From Botryosphaeria dothidea (Eukaryota > Ascomycota > Dothideomycetes > Botryosphaeriales > Botryosphaeriaceae), in assembly GCA_011503125.2 (NCBI GenBank), contig WWBZ02000016.1, positions 558,001 through 622,000 on the forward strand: a DNA stretch of 64,000 nucleotides. Reading direction: 5' to 3'. This document shows positions 46,601 to 57,140 of the stretch, one piece after another (position 1 is the stretch's first letter; each line of letters starts with the position of its first letter). Made by a program: the position numbers and the translations under genes. A model generated the notes under the pieces. That model was not told the origin of the DNA. It was given only the letters and a program-made list of their open reading frames with translations, and made no database searches.

Positions 46601-47034
46601 ACGAAGGCGGTGGTTTCTTGAAAGAGAATAGCCCCCTCCAAACTCTTCATCTTGACTCTGAACATGAACCGGAACCCCCTGCCATTGCTCCCTTAGCAGC
46701 TGAGCCTCAAACCCCAGTGTTGACGCCAGAGGTTACGGAAAAGGACAACACCCCGTTCGAAGAGAAGCGCTCAATCGAGATGCAGGATAGACCATCCGAG
46801 TCAAAAACAACCGACGCATCAGCGCCTCAGCCTCAACAGGACAATGGCGAGCTTCGAACTAATCCTAATGCTGGCGGGGCGCCATCCCAGACGACAGCGC
46901 AACCGCCTTTGGATGGAGCACACGCGAAGGATCGAGGTTCTTCGGATGATGACGTGGACTCGCTACCATCGCATGATCCGGAGGATGAGGATGCGGAGCC
47001 AGAATGGCTTGCGGAGGAAGTTATGAGTGATTGA
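43688..47034 (+). CDS. RAD4: DNA damage recognition protein Rad4 (XPC)
   Basis: Recognises helix-distorting lesions in global-genome nucleotide excision repair, with Rad23. Exons 43688-44281, 44334-44528, 44577-45260 and 45319-47034 give 1,062 aa. Acidic, Lys/Arg-rich N-terminus (about 1-130), then the transglutaminase-like fold: HKMHTLCLLFNSHIRN, then in the C-part DFRKAAVAFEGSADTGAMLFCAFLRAAG, LVCSLQPLPF and YPVYWVEAFN with WVTVDP. BHD1: VTRRYTKAYNAKTRKARVE...PKNVQDFKDHPYYVLERHL. BHD2/BHD3: LYVPPPCVRGRVPRNAFGN and VPPGGVHVRDKHARLAARLLDVDYA. C-terminal to the coiled coil is an acidic tail with repeated GGGF[VLI]PE motifs. The second intron (48 nt) is in frame and stop-free; its removal joins RELEV to FKIPADADP as expected. 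Confidence 0.95.
46282..46629 (+). repeat. GGGF[VLI]xE peptide repeats in the Rad4 tail
   Basis: Seven copies of a GGGF(L/V/I)-x-E unit (GGGFLPE, GGGFVPE, GGGFLLE, GGGFVPE, GGGFVPE, GGGFIPE, GGGFLKE), plus a degenerate one upstream near 46,184 (AGGFLLAE), in an acidic context. Codons vary between copies, so this is a protein-level rather than a recent DNA-level repeat. Confidence 0.85.
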
Positions 47035-48446
47035 GATTTGGTATCGTAAATATTTATATCTCGACAATTGTAAAGAATGCAATCAGACAGCTGTAATTCG
47101 AAAAGTGCTGATTATTACTTTGGCCCCGAATCACTCGACGATTGACGGCCCCCACCCGTGAGATAATCCAGCACTCATTCCCACGTGCATTTGTCCTTCA
47201 TCTTCTGGTGCACTCCATTTCATAATTCCATACCCTTGTGCGTACAATCACATCAATACCAGCCTCGTGAACCTATTTTTCCACTGCGTGCACGCCATTT
47301 CCGACTCGTGCAATTACAATAACAGCTCGCGTGCCTCCCCCTTCCAATACCGTACCAGCCTTTACAACGACGCCTCCTGTTTCCCTCTACACCTCTACCA
47401 TCTATAAGAAGCCCCTCTTCCACAATCCTACAACTCTTCCTCCGCTAACCACATCTGGTTTCCAGAAGGCCCCAATCACAACCACAGCTTTCTCAGAGCC
47501 TGAGAAATATGGTCGGTTTATCAAACCCACTCATCCGCTTAGCAAGGGCTCGGCTAGCAACTGTCCTTGTTTGCGACTCTGTCTGGCTATTGCTCCTCCA
47601 GGGTTGAATGAAAATGATGGCCCTAGTCTCACTTTGTCCGGTCTGCAAAAGACTGTCGAAGCTGAGTCTACTTGGGTTTTGGTTCTCTCCGACTATGGAG
47701 GGAGAAGGAGAAAGAGTGAGCCCGACTGGCTCTCTGGTTGGGGGCTCCTATCTTCTGGTACGCTTTGGGGCGTCTGCGTTCATTCTCCGGGCGTCGTCGT
47801 CTTGACGTCGTCTGCGTTTATGGCAGTCCTTTCGTCAGAGCTCGGTAGTAGCATTATTATCGCGGAATGATGTAGCACGTAATAGCTGCTTGATGATGAA
47901 TCCTGATACGTTTCACTTTACTTTATCTGCTGATAAGGAGAAAGGATAAGAACTCTGTTATTTCATCACTCTCCAGCCTGCCTACTCTTCCGCCCCTGAC
48001 CCATTCCCATTTGTCTGACACATGTCCATGATACCACACCCACCGCACTCCGCTACTCCACAAGCGCCTGTTGCGCCAATACGTGGACAAAATGTATTTC
48101 CACTGACCGACCGAGACCTACAGCAGGCAATTCTTGATTATTGAAGCCAGCTGTCAATCCACTTGGGGAAAAGAACAACTTAAGCGACAAGAGCAGTGCC
48201 GTTCCCTGTTCGAAGCTATCTCCACAGAAGAAAGAAATAAAGACAGAACCCCAACTTGTCGATCCGAACCCCTCCACGCCGATACCCAATTTAACAAATC
48301 AATCTGCACGAAGCAGAGCCAGAGGGATAAGGGAATGAACTGTGATAGATGATGCTCGCTGATGCACGGAGAAGGGACGTCGGTCCGGTACCGAAGGAAA
48401 ACATGGAAGGGAAACTGGTCATGTTGGCGCGTTAAAGGAGGACGTC
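47035..48446. other. convergent intergenic region RAD4 / UBC8
   Basis: Holds two 3' flanks. A 179-codon plus-strand frame (47331-47870) is Thr/Pro/Ser-rich at the start and lacks family features or a splice model; not supported as a gene. Confidence 0.45.
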
Positions 48447-49606
48447 TCAGATTTCTTCCATGTTGCCGGCAGGCTCCTCGTCCTCGCCTGATTCGTAGCT
48501 GCCGACAGAGCTCATCTCGTCTTCCTCATCACTGTCCTCGTCGGCGTCGTCGGCGGCTTCCTTGGAGGCGTACTTGTTCACATATTCTGCGAACAGGCGT
48601 TAAAACCCAGAGTGGTCCCCATAACACATCAGTGCAACCCATGTCGTGATGTACGCACCTCTAACCTTAGCATCGTAGCTCTTGGGCTCGCGCATTAGCA
48701 AAGCAGCCGCCTCGCCGTTCAAGGGATCCGTAGGGTTCGGGTAGCGCAGTAGCTGAGGAAGGAACACTTCGAAAATGTTGATCATATCGTACATGGGTGA
48801 CCAGGTCTGGTTGATGACATCCAAGCAGACGGATCCGGACCTATTTTCCACACTTCTCAGCAAACGAGTCTTTTCGCAGCAACATAGGTTTCCAGAGACT
48901 TAAAGTCTTCTAGAAGTTCTTGGAGGGAATCTTACAACTCATCGATATTAGGGTGGAAAATGCGGTTCACAAAGCCGATGCTGGGACTTTTGTACGGGTA
49001 CTGATCGGGCAGCTCGACGTGGATCTTCCACAGACCGCCGGCGAAGGGAGCTGCAGATTGCGAACAAATAGTTAACAAAGCAAGGCTCACGGGGAATGTT
49101 CACACACAGGTGCGAGATTCTATATAGAAGGTGTGTTTCCGTACTCTCTTCCGGTCCCTTGAACCGCACGTAGAACTCTTGCCTGAACATTCGTCAGTCG
49201 TCTGCGCGCGAGCAGATATGGTGGCTTGTGTGGAGACGGACACTGCGAAATAGTCAGCACACAAACACAGCGAATATCAAGGTACGAGTTTGCTTACTGT
49301 TATCATTGACCAGAGTGACCTCGTAGTCGCTCATCAGCCTGCGCTCCGCGTTAGTACACTCGGCATGCCTCCGTAGTGGCGGGAGTGTGCCCTGAAAGTA
49401 ATTCCACATACATCCTGCCAGCGTGTCAGCAGCAGAAACCTCATACAACGTTACGCCTCTCCAGCTAGTGTCACGTACTTCATGACCTATATTCACGGCG
49501 CGCAAAGTGCTCCGTCAGCCCCTTGTTTCTTATTTCTCCAAGCTCACAGATCCAGTGTTTATGTGTGACCTACATCCGTCTCAATCCTCCGCTTAGGGCT
49601 GCTCAT
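48447..49606 (-). CDS. UBC8: ubiquitin-conjugating enzyme E2, Ubc8/UBE2H type, with micro-exons
   Basis: E2 enzyme; the budding-yeast homologue acts in degradation of fructose-1,6-bisphosphatase with the GID/CTLH ligase. Nine coding exons give 186 aa: 49606-49574, 49486-49479, 49414-49412, 49338-49298, 49242, 49182-49145, 49050-48936, 48840-48659, 48586-48447. [50 protein letters not shown], the HPN motif in FHPNID, catalytic Cys85 in [13 protein letters not shown], and [19 protein letters not shown] are all family features. The tail is acidic ([12 protein letters not shown]...), as in Ubc8. Without the 3-nt and 1-nt exons the protein loses one residue in the DVMK-LMSD helix and shifts frame before QEFYV. 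Every intron has a plausible acceptor and branch point. Confidence 0.93.
49242..49242 (-). other. UBC8: 1-nt micro-exon of UBC8 (single T)
   Basis: Two introns of 55 nt (49297-49243) and 59 nt (49241-49183) can be drawn, each with GT...AG ends and a CTGAC branch point, leaving a single T. Joined, A+T+G gives Met in NDN-M-QEF, the residue found in yeast Ubc8. One uninterrupted intron from 49297 to 49183 would instead shift the frame. Confidence 0.7.
49412..49414 (-). other. UBC8: 3-nt micro-exon of UBC8
   Basis: The trinucleotide GAT lies between GGCAG (with CTGAC branch point upstream) and a GTATGT donor. It completes a Lys codon and supplies ATG-type Met, giving DVMK-M-LMSD, which has the same length as yeast Ubc8 and human UBE2H; omission would delete one residue. 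The following intron (73 nt) has TACTAAC before its CAG. Confidence 0.72.
49479..49486 (-). other. UBC8: 8-nt micro-exon of UBC8
   Basis: Encodes V-M and two bases of a Lys codon. Flanked by an upstream intron of 87 nt (GTAGGT donor) and a downstream intron of 64 nt (GTACGT donor, CTGAC branch point). Needed for the DVMK motif. Confidence 0.8.
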
Positions 49607-50774
49607 GATGGCGGCTGTGGTGGGCTCAGGAGCTCCGGGGTGTGTGAATGATGGCCGTCGATTCGGGGGACAGGCGAGGGGCGCTCGCGGGCGAAGAGTG
49701 AATCGCAGGCGGCCGATACGGTGGCTGAAGCTGAGCGTTACCGGTCCGATGCCGCGACAGTGTTCCGGAAGCGGGTGTGCCTTCTTTGTGGCAACTCAGC
49801 GGATAATTGCGGGCGTCGGGAGCTAAGAGGTGGCCGCTGGTGGGGGAAAGTGCTACACGCAGAGAAGGTTGCGTGAGTTTGTGGCGGTAGAGTGACTGCA
49901 GGTTAGTCAGGCCGTCGGTGAGCAAAGTCGTGGAAAGTTGGTAAGGTGGTTAGGTTAGGCAGAGAGCAGAGGAAGGACGAGGTCGGGGTGAGTCGCCTGC
50001 CAGCGCGCCGTGACCTTCGTCATGATTGGCGCGCGGACGGCAGTCACGCCGCCGGGTCTTGGGCCAAGTCATGAGGTGTGCGAGCCGCGCCATTGGGGTG
50101 GTCCGCCTCACACCCAGCAGCAGCATCGGCGGCAGCAAAAGGCATGACTGTCCATTTAGGTGCAAACAGACAATGCGTCTGTTGTAGGCTCCTTTGACCG
50201 CCCGCATGCCTGTCCATTCAGCCACATTCAAAGTGTTGCACAAGCAGTCAGTCTGCGGCTGACGGTCCCCTCTCGGCCTGACTCGAGCTGTCGTATCGAT
50301 AAGGGAGGGCGTGAGCGAGCACCTCATCGAACGGTGCGGTGCGGCGTAGTTAGGCGGTGGACCAGGACGAGGGGCAACCCTCAAGGTGCATTTTCACTCC
50401 AACATCATCACAAAACAAATGTCATCGCGCCCATGCCACAGCGCTGCCAGCAGCCTCGGCACCATTTTTGCTCACCTCAGCCAGACAAAGACTGGATTCT
50501 CGACTTTGATTGACTGATGAGTCCTTCCTTGCAGCGGTCAGCCCGGCGGCAGTCCCAGCTCAGCTCCGACCGGGCCGAGGGAACTAAAGAAACTCCAACG
50601 TACTCTGGCCTGCGCAGCAGAAAACATCACGAACCATCAGCTAATAAAACCCTGCGCGCGCGGCCCACGATGGCTCTTCCGCTACCATCTCCGCGGCCCG
50701 AATCCATCAAATACACCCACTTTCATCAATCTCCATCATCTCCTCGTTGAGCGCCGTTCTGATTGCATTTCCAA
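49607..50774. promoter_or_regulatory. divergent intergenic region UBC8 / ECM31
   Basis: Carries both promoters; no separate gene is recognised. Confidence 0.45.
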
Positions 50775-51851
50775 ATGTCGCGTGCCGTCGTGAACCACCT
50801 ATTCCCCGCCGCGCGATGCGCCTCTGCGCTGCGGAGGTCGTCGCCGGCTCCGTTCGTACCACTCATGCAGGCGCGCAACAGTTCACACTCGCCCATGGGC
50901 ACGGAATCTGCCGTGCCACGCAAGAAGATCACGCTGAACACTCTTCGAGCGTTGCATCGCAAGAACGAACCTATCAGCATGATCACCGCCCACGATTTCC
51001 CCACCGCCCACGTCGCCGACCATGCCGGTATAGACGTGGTTCTGGTAGGCGACAGCCTCGCAATGGTTGCCATGGGCATGGAAGACACTAGTGAGGTCAC
51101 GCTGGAGGATATGCTGGTGCACTGCCGATCTGTCGCACGAGCTACCAAGTCTGCATTCACTGTACAGCCCTCTTTTGTCATTGATCTTTACGGCGATCGT
51201 GCTAACATTTCCGTTCCCTAGGTTGGTGACTTGCCCATGGGATCGTACGAAATCGCACCCGAACAAGCCCTTGAGACAGCCATCCGCATGGTCAAGGAGG
51301 GCCGCATGCAAGGCATCAAGCTTGAGGGTGGTATTGAAATGGCTCCCACCATCGCAAAGATCACCCGCGCCGGTATTCCCGTCCTCGGCCACATCGGCTT
51401 GACGCCCCAACGCCAGAACGCTCTCGGCGGCTTCCGTGTCCAAGGCAAGTCAACCGCTGGCGCCCTCAAGCTATTGCAGGACGCCCTCGCCGTACAAGAA
51501 GCTGGTGCATTCGGCATGGTTGTGGAAGCCGTACCCGCTGAAATTGCGGCTTTGGTGACGAAGAAGTTGAGCGTCCCAACCATCAGCATCGGTGCCGGTA
51601 ACGGCTGCTCCGGTCAGGTCCTTGTCCAGGTCGACATGTTAGGCAACTTCCCGCCTGGTCGCTTCCTTCCCAAATTCGTCAAGCAATACGGCAATGTGTG
51701 GGCGGAGAGCATGCGCGCCATCACCGAGTACAAGAAGGAAGTCAAATCGCGTGCTTTTCCGGCGCCCGAACACACATATCCCATCTCCAAGGAAGAGCTT
51801 GCTGAGTTTGAAAGGTTGATCGCGGAGAAGCTTGACGTGAATGAGAAATAA
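50775..51851 (+). CDS. ECM31: 3-methyl-2-oxobutanoate hydroxymethyltransferase (ketopantoate hydroxymethyltransferase)
   Basis: First committed step of pantothenate (vitamin B5/CoA) synthesis: transfers a hydroxymethyl group from methylenetetrahydrofolate to 2-oxoisovalerate. Exons 50775-51161 and 51222-51851 give 338 aa. The N-terminus (MSRAVVNHLFPAARCASALRR) is Arg/Ala/Ser-rich with no acids, fitting a mitochondrial presequence. TIM-barrel landmarks: ISMITAHDFPTA and VLVGDSLAMVAMG (metal-binding Asp residues), TLEDMLVHCRSVAR, VGDLPMGSYE immediately after the intron, IKLEGG, VLGHIGLTPQ, FGMVVEAVP (catalytic Glu), ISIGAGNGCSGQVLVQVDMLG. The GTACAG donor and GCTAAC branch point are both normal. 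Complete. Confidence 0.95.
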
Positions 51852-52074
51852 TCGTCAGGGATGATGGGAAGATGGTAGAAATGGGTGGCCATGTGTGCTT
51901 TGTCTGCTGCTGTTTGATATACCCTGTCGCTACCTCTTTGGGAGCGTCGTCGTCTCTTGTACCGCTAGCACCGCATGCGTTCGGCGTTTGATGGATGTCT
52001 ACTATAGTTAGACCTCAATGATTTGAAGTAAGAATCTTAGGCAACTTACCATTCCCGAGCTCCTGAAGTTTGCC

Positions 52075-52731
52075 TCACCCGAAGGCCGGCGTGATCGAAT
52101 ATGCAACCACGAGTTCATCCTTCGTTTTGAAGCACTGAAATCCATCGCATCAGTACCTCGTCCACAAGTCATCGTCGACGAAAGAGTAGCTTACCCGCCA
52201 CAAATTCCCAATCCCCTCATCCAACCCCGGCGCGAACACACTGTTAACATAGCAAAACACGCTCTCGTGATCCTGCAACCGCAACTGCTTCCGCAAGAAC
52301 CGCACCACCGACTCAAACCGCGCCGTCGACGACAGCTTCCTCACGGGCTGCCGCAGCGCCGGCGCCGACCCCACCGCCCGAAAGTGAATCTTGACTAGAA
52401 GAGAAATCAGCCAAAAGAAAGAAAAAGAAGAGAAGAAGAAGAAAAACTCGCCCTTATCAACGCCCACCTCCCCCGCACCCTCCAGCGCGCTCCGCGCGTC
52501 CCGCGGCAGGCTCGTCAGCATCACCGACGCCGCCATCGTCATCGGCAGGTCCGCGGCTTCCTGCTCGCCGCTTGCCGTCGCATCGCCGGGTGTCGACGGC
52601 GAGTCTGCCGCCACAGGCGAGTTGGGGTCGAGCGGTGCTGGCGAGGCGGGGCTGGCGCTGTCGAGCTGCTGCTCAGGGACCGCGGGCCTGTGCGGGAGGT
52701 GGGAGGATGAAGAGGTTGGCGGTGAGGACAT
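52075..52731 (-). CDS. ATG12: ubiquitin-like autophagy protein Atg12
   Basis: Ubiquitin-like modifier that is conjugated to Atg5 through its C-terminal Gly to drive Atg8 lipidation. Exons 52731-52452, 52394-52195 and 52134-52075 give 179 aa. The first ~90 residues are Ser/Pro/Ala-rich and probably disordered. The ubiquitin fold begins with KVKIHFRAVGSAPALRQ, then TARFESVVRFLRKQL, ESVFCYVNSVFAPGLDE, GNLWR, CFKTKDELVVAYS and ends TPAFG with Gly179, all hallmark Atg12 features. The first intron (52451-52395) begins GCGAGT rather than GT; with its TTCTAG acceptor it is a GC-AG intron, and no GT donor restores the frame. Adjacent genes are not autophagy-related. Confidence 0.94.
52395..52451 (-). 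other. ATG12: GC-AG intron in ATG12
   Basis: 57 nt, G|GCGAGT donor, long pyrimidine tract, CTGAT branch-like sequence, CTAG acceptor. Removal joins AAG-G to TC-AAG, giving VDKVKIHF. Confidence 0.8.
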
Positions 52732-53972
52732 GGTTGGTGGCGGTCTGAAGGTCGGTCTCGTTCTTTCTCGAGTCGTGGTGGGGGAGGCACCGTGTAATAT
52801 GCGTTTTTGGGCGTTGGGTCGAGGTGAGCAGAGCTCTTCGCGTCGTTGAAGATCGCAGCGGGGTTCTCGGCCTCAGGCAGAGCAGACGGAGTTTTCTGGA
52901 ACGTCTGGACACCCTGCAATCACACTTGGCAGATCGCCAAATGCACGCGTCTGGCAGGTTGTCTCGGCGATAAAAACCTTGGGTTGACGAGCTGTCGCCG
53001 ATCACCGGGTATCAGGCAGTAGCGTAAAGTAGCACGTCGTTGGCGCGGCCTCACGCGGTCACGTCAAGCTCCGCACACACCCACTCTGCCCGTCCCCGCG
53101 CAACCCCTGCAAACGGAATGCGGACTGCCGCCCGTTCGTCGGCGCGGATCTACCCGATATCAGCCTCTTAGCTAGCTGTAAGGCTGAAATACAGAGGAAT
53201 GCTCGTCTGACCCATACACCGGGACGCTGGCACGTTTTTCTCTCGCGTGTGGAATGCTCTGAAGAACAGCGTTCCCGTAGACGTCATGTTCATCGGACAA
53301 CCAGCTAGCCCAGAGGTTTCATAAAAGCCTGAATCCGTTATGTCCATATACCAAAATTATGTACACGAACTTGATGCGGTTCAGACATTAGCCATTGGTC
53401 GCTTCCTTGACCGCTTTCCCTTCACCGCCAAACAGGAATTGCACCAGACGATCAATATACTCCAGCTTCACCATCCAGTAGCACCAACCAACGCCAGCTA
53501 TCCCGTTCACCCAGAAGAAACCCCTCCCGGAATCCGTGGACGCAAGCGCGATCAACGCGAGCTTTTTTCGCCGCCAGAGCAAGTTACATATACAGTGAAC
53601 ACGAGCGGATGCCTCGTGACTCGTGTCATTCAGAGTTTAGGAAAGGAAAATGTCAATAGGAAAGAAAACACGCCTCATCAATGCAGTAAAAGCAGGCGTG
53701 CTTCGGAGGGGACCAAAGCAGCTGTTGTGGGGTATTCTTGCATAGGTACGCAGAACGCAAGTGGATTTGGAAGAGGTCCAATAGACAATAAGCCGCCAAA
53801 TCACAGGGTGTGAGGACTACTTCGTTACGAAAAAGAAATACCATAGGCAGGACAAAGTTGGATGGCACACAGCCGAGAGCCTAGGTCATGCTAGTCCGAA
53901 GAGTTGGGCACTTGCGATACTGTCTCCTAATAGTCGATAGGACTCTGTACAGGGCATGTCGCAGGTATTCGG
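52732..53972. other. intergenic, ATG12 promoter and DBF4 3' flank
   Basis: A 157-codon plus-strand frame (53340-53813) has no recognisable features. Nothing else supported. Confidence 0.45.
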
Positions 53973-56155
53973 TCATAAGGAAGGTCGCTTCAGTTGGCCG
54001 AGCAGATTATCGAGCTCAGTCCAGTTGTCAGCAGTGGTCGCAAACTTGCGATGCTTGCGGCCGACAACGTGCTGTGCACACAGTTAGCTTAGAAGGTTGT
54101 ATGTCTCAAAGAGTGACTCACAGTATCGAAGTCGTCAAACTTCTCCCGGCAATTCTCACAGTAGCCGGGCTTGAGCTCCTTCTCAATCGACTTCTTCCCA
54201 GTGGAAACGATCACTCTACGGCCATTCTGTTTCTCGGGCTCCTCTGTACCATCTCGGGCTCCTGTGATGGATTCCTGGGCCTTCTGCTTAGCAGCCCTGG
54301 TAGGAGGAGCACGATCACCATTGATTGCGGCCCTGATATCTGTCATGTACGAAGAGGTTGTGCTGTTGGGTGCACTATTCTTCTCGAGCACTTTGCGGCT
54401 CAACTGGTGAAGTTCTTTGCTAGTACCAGCACGGGCACCGGGTGCGGCAGCTGTGGAAGAAATCATCTGAGACTTGATGGCGGATGTGATGTTAGATGGC
54501 TGAACACCGGAAGCAATTGGTTCACCGCCTGCATAGCGAGGCATGGCACGCAGGCTGGCTTGAGCACTGCCAAACAAGGGAGGCATGCCATCAGGCTCCC
54601 TACGCTTAGCAGGGATGAGCTTCGGTGGCTCTAAAGGCTTGGCCAGAACTGTGTCAGTGGACTGCTCCGTCGTGCTACCACGCCTAGCCACGTTGTTGTT
54701 TTCAGTCAGAGCACGCCTCGCCTCGGTTTTGGGGACATTCTGTTTGGCCGCCTCCAAAGCAGCGGAAGCAGAACGAGTCCGGGGTGCAGCAGACGCTGCC
54801 CGTTCTGCCCGCTGCTGTGTCGTCTTCTGCTGGTCCTGCATCTGTAACTTCCTCAGATGTGCCGGATCTTCCACGAAAGGGCACCTTCCCGGAGCAGTGA
54901 GGCGGAACTGTGGCCACTTTCCATCTTCCTTTGCGGAAACCCTAGGATAGTCCCTCATGATCACGGGCCGGTACTTCTCGTTCATGCAATGGACGTAGAC
55001 ATAATAACCACGGAAATGAGCCATATCCTTGGTGGAAACAGCGAGATCACGGTCGGCGGGTCCATTGACCTTCTCGTTCTTCAGCAGTTGGGAGAGGTCA
55101 GCACCACGAGTCTTCGAAGCATGCACCGCCGTGCTTCCCCGGGTGTTGTACGCGGGAGGCTGCTCTCCAGTGTCCGTGTTGAACATGGTGTTCAGGATCC
55201 GCTCCAGCTTCTCTAAAGCCCAGATCTTCATTCCCATCTCTCTCGCTTTGATGAGTATATCTCCATTGTGGCTGCTGCGTGTACGCGTCTCGCCATCCTG
55301 AAAGATACTACAGTCCAATTAGTAACTAAGAGGTAAGCATTGATGATGGAACACATGCTTTTGTGTGGAGATGCCAGGTTTCCTGGCAGCAGCAAGCTCG
55401 AGAGCGAGCCTCGTGCGTGTACCTTGCGATTCGGTAGAGCGATCAAGGAGCGAAGGATTGATTGTACGAAGCTGTCCGTTTTCATCCTGTGTGGCAACGG
55501 CGTTGGAGGAAGTAGTCCGGCTGTCAACCGAGCTTGACGAAGGCTGCTCCGGGGGGATCTGACGCGTCGTGACTACATGGGTAACTGACTTGGAGAAGAA
55601 CTTCTCCTCGCGCTGGAAGGCACAGTGTATCAGTACATCTGAAGCAAATCATTACGAAGGTGGGGGACGAACAGCTGCCAAAGCCAGTATTTGTTTTGTT
55701 GCTCGGGTCCGTGCATCGGCGGGTATATTCTCGAAGTAGAAGACATATTGTGGAAAGACCTTGCGGTAGTGCTTCTGCCATTGGCGAATGGTGTCGTAGT
55801 TGTCCTGAGCGACCTTCAGTGGCCTATCGACAGGCTTCTGGCCGGATTTGGCGTCGCGAGCAGCCTCCAGCTTCTTCTGGACCGCAGAAGTCTGCGTCTG
55901 ACCGGCCTTCTTCAGCAGGGCCTGGCGACGGGCTTCGGTGTCATTTTCCTCAAAGAACTGCTTCTTCGCAGGTGGCTGACCAGCGTAGGTGGAATCTCTC
56001 TGTTCGCTCGCGTGGGAACGCGATCGCTTGGTCGCGGTTGCCGTGTTCGGCCGGTAGGGCGAGTTGGTGGCATTGGGGACGTTGGCGAGCGGGACGCGAC
56101 GCGACGTCATGGTGGATAGAGCCTGCGGCGAAGGAGGGACAGAGACTGCTGCCAT
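53973..56155 (-). CDS. DBF4: Dbf4/Dfp1, regulatory subunit of the Cdc7 replication kinase
   Basis: Activates and targets Cdc7 to phosphorylate Mcm2-7 at origins. Exons 56155-55673, 55612-55355, 55297-54122 and 54071-53973 give 671 aa (656 aa from the second Met at 56110). Motif N, a BRCT-like fold: FPQYVFYFENIPADAR, KSVTHVVTTR, AREMGMKIWALEKLERIL. Motif M near 357: RPVIMRDYPRV...DGKWPQFRLTAPGRCPF. Motif C zinc finger near the end: C627, C630, H640, H646 (C-x2-C-x9-H-x5-H), with the last intron splitting Cys from His halves; GRKHRKFA follows. The middle (about 400-610) is Ser/Ala/Pro-rich and disordered. Intron 1 uses GTTCGT, intron 2 GTGTTC. An ACGCGT lies 72 nt upstream. Confidence 0.93.
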
Positions 56156-57140
56156 GCGTAAGGATGGCTCGGGCAGACGAGCTGGCGGACGGCGGGTGCG
56201 GGAGGGGCAGGCAGAGCGTGCAGCTCACGCGTGTGGTGCTGCGACACGTCGGGGCGTCTTAGCAGAGGGCGATGGACATGGCGTCAGGCGGCGAGCGGGG
56301 CGGTAGGGGTAGGAATCACGACAAGACAAGCGGCCAAAGAGCGTCGGGGATTGGCCTGGCCTGGCGTGGGGAGGGTGGTGTTTGAGTGATTGTTGTGGCT
56401 GCGTTGGATGGTCTCGAGCATGCAGTCGCGCTAGTGCTGCTAGGCCCACGAACGCCTTGGAACGGCCCCCAAGCGAAGCTCCCCAGCAACCCGAGCACAC
56501 CCCCAGACGTCAATCAGTCTTCACAACACATTCTGGCATTTGGCATCTTTGTTCCGCATGCACACCAGTCTCGAGCAGCATTTCCTCATATTCGCACCGG
56601 CATGTTGCCGGCTAGTTTATTTTCGACTGCGCAGGCCGCGTGTAAACCACAGGCCAGCAGCCGGCCCCGCGGCCGAATGGCGGTCGATCTCGCCTGCGTC
56701 CAAACAAGAGCATAAACAAATACCGAATGCGGCGTAACCGACAAAGTTCAGTCGTCACGCGAGCACAGAAGATTTGAAAATGCGCGCCATTATTATTCAG
56801 AATATCACTCTCGCAGTTGGCCAAGACATTTTGTTGGTGTAATTTCCGCGCTTGCATTGGCAGGCACGATGTCTTTGGATCAAGCTCCTTCACGCTCTTG
56901 TCAACAAAGAACTAAGCTTTATCCGTGCAAGATTACTCTTGGAAGAATGTCCCTAAACATATGAGCATACTTTTTCCTTCTTCACTTCTAACTTCTGAAA
57001 GCGAGGTCGGGCTGAACATTTTTATCATAGCAGTCATCTCCCATCGGTATACGGATTCGAAGCACACGTCAGGAAACCCGCGCCTGAACAATACCCGAAA
57101 TTTTGTCGTTGAAGTGCTTCTCACACTGACATAGAACTGT
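56156..57140. other. intergenic, DBF4 promoter and SDR 3' flank
   Basis: Besides the ACGCGT hexamer near DBF4, nothing is recognised. Frames on both strands lack family features. Confidence 0.45.
56227..56232. promoter_or_regulatory. MCB-like hexamer upstream of DBF4
   Basis: ACGCGT about 72 nt upstream of the start codon; MBF-driven G1/S expression of DBF4 would fit, but the hexamer is not rare in this window. Confidence 0.3.

Noticed and set aside
47331..47870. 179-codon frame between RAD4 and UBC8
   Set aside because: Low-complexity start, no family features, no conserved motifs, lies in the convergent 3' region.
53340..53813. 157-codon plus-strand frame
   Set aside because: No family features and no splice structure; lies in DBF4 3' flank.
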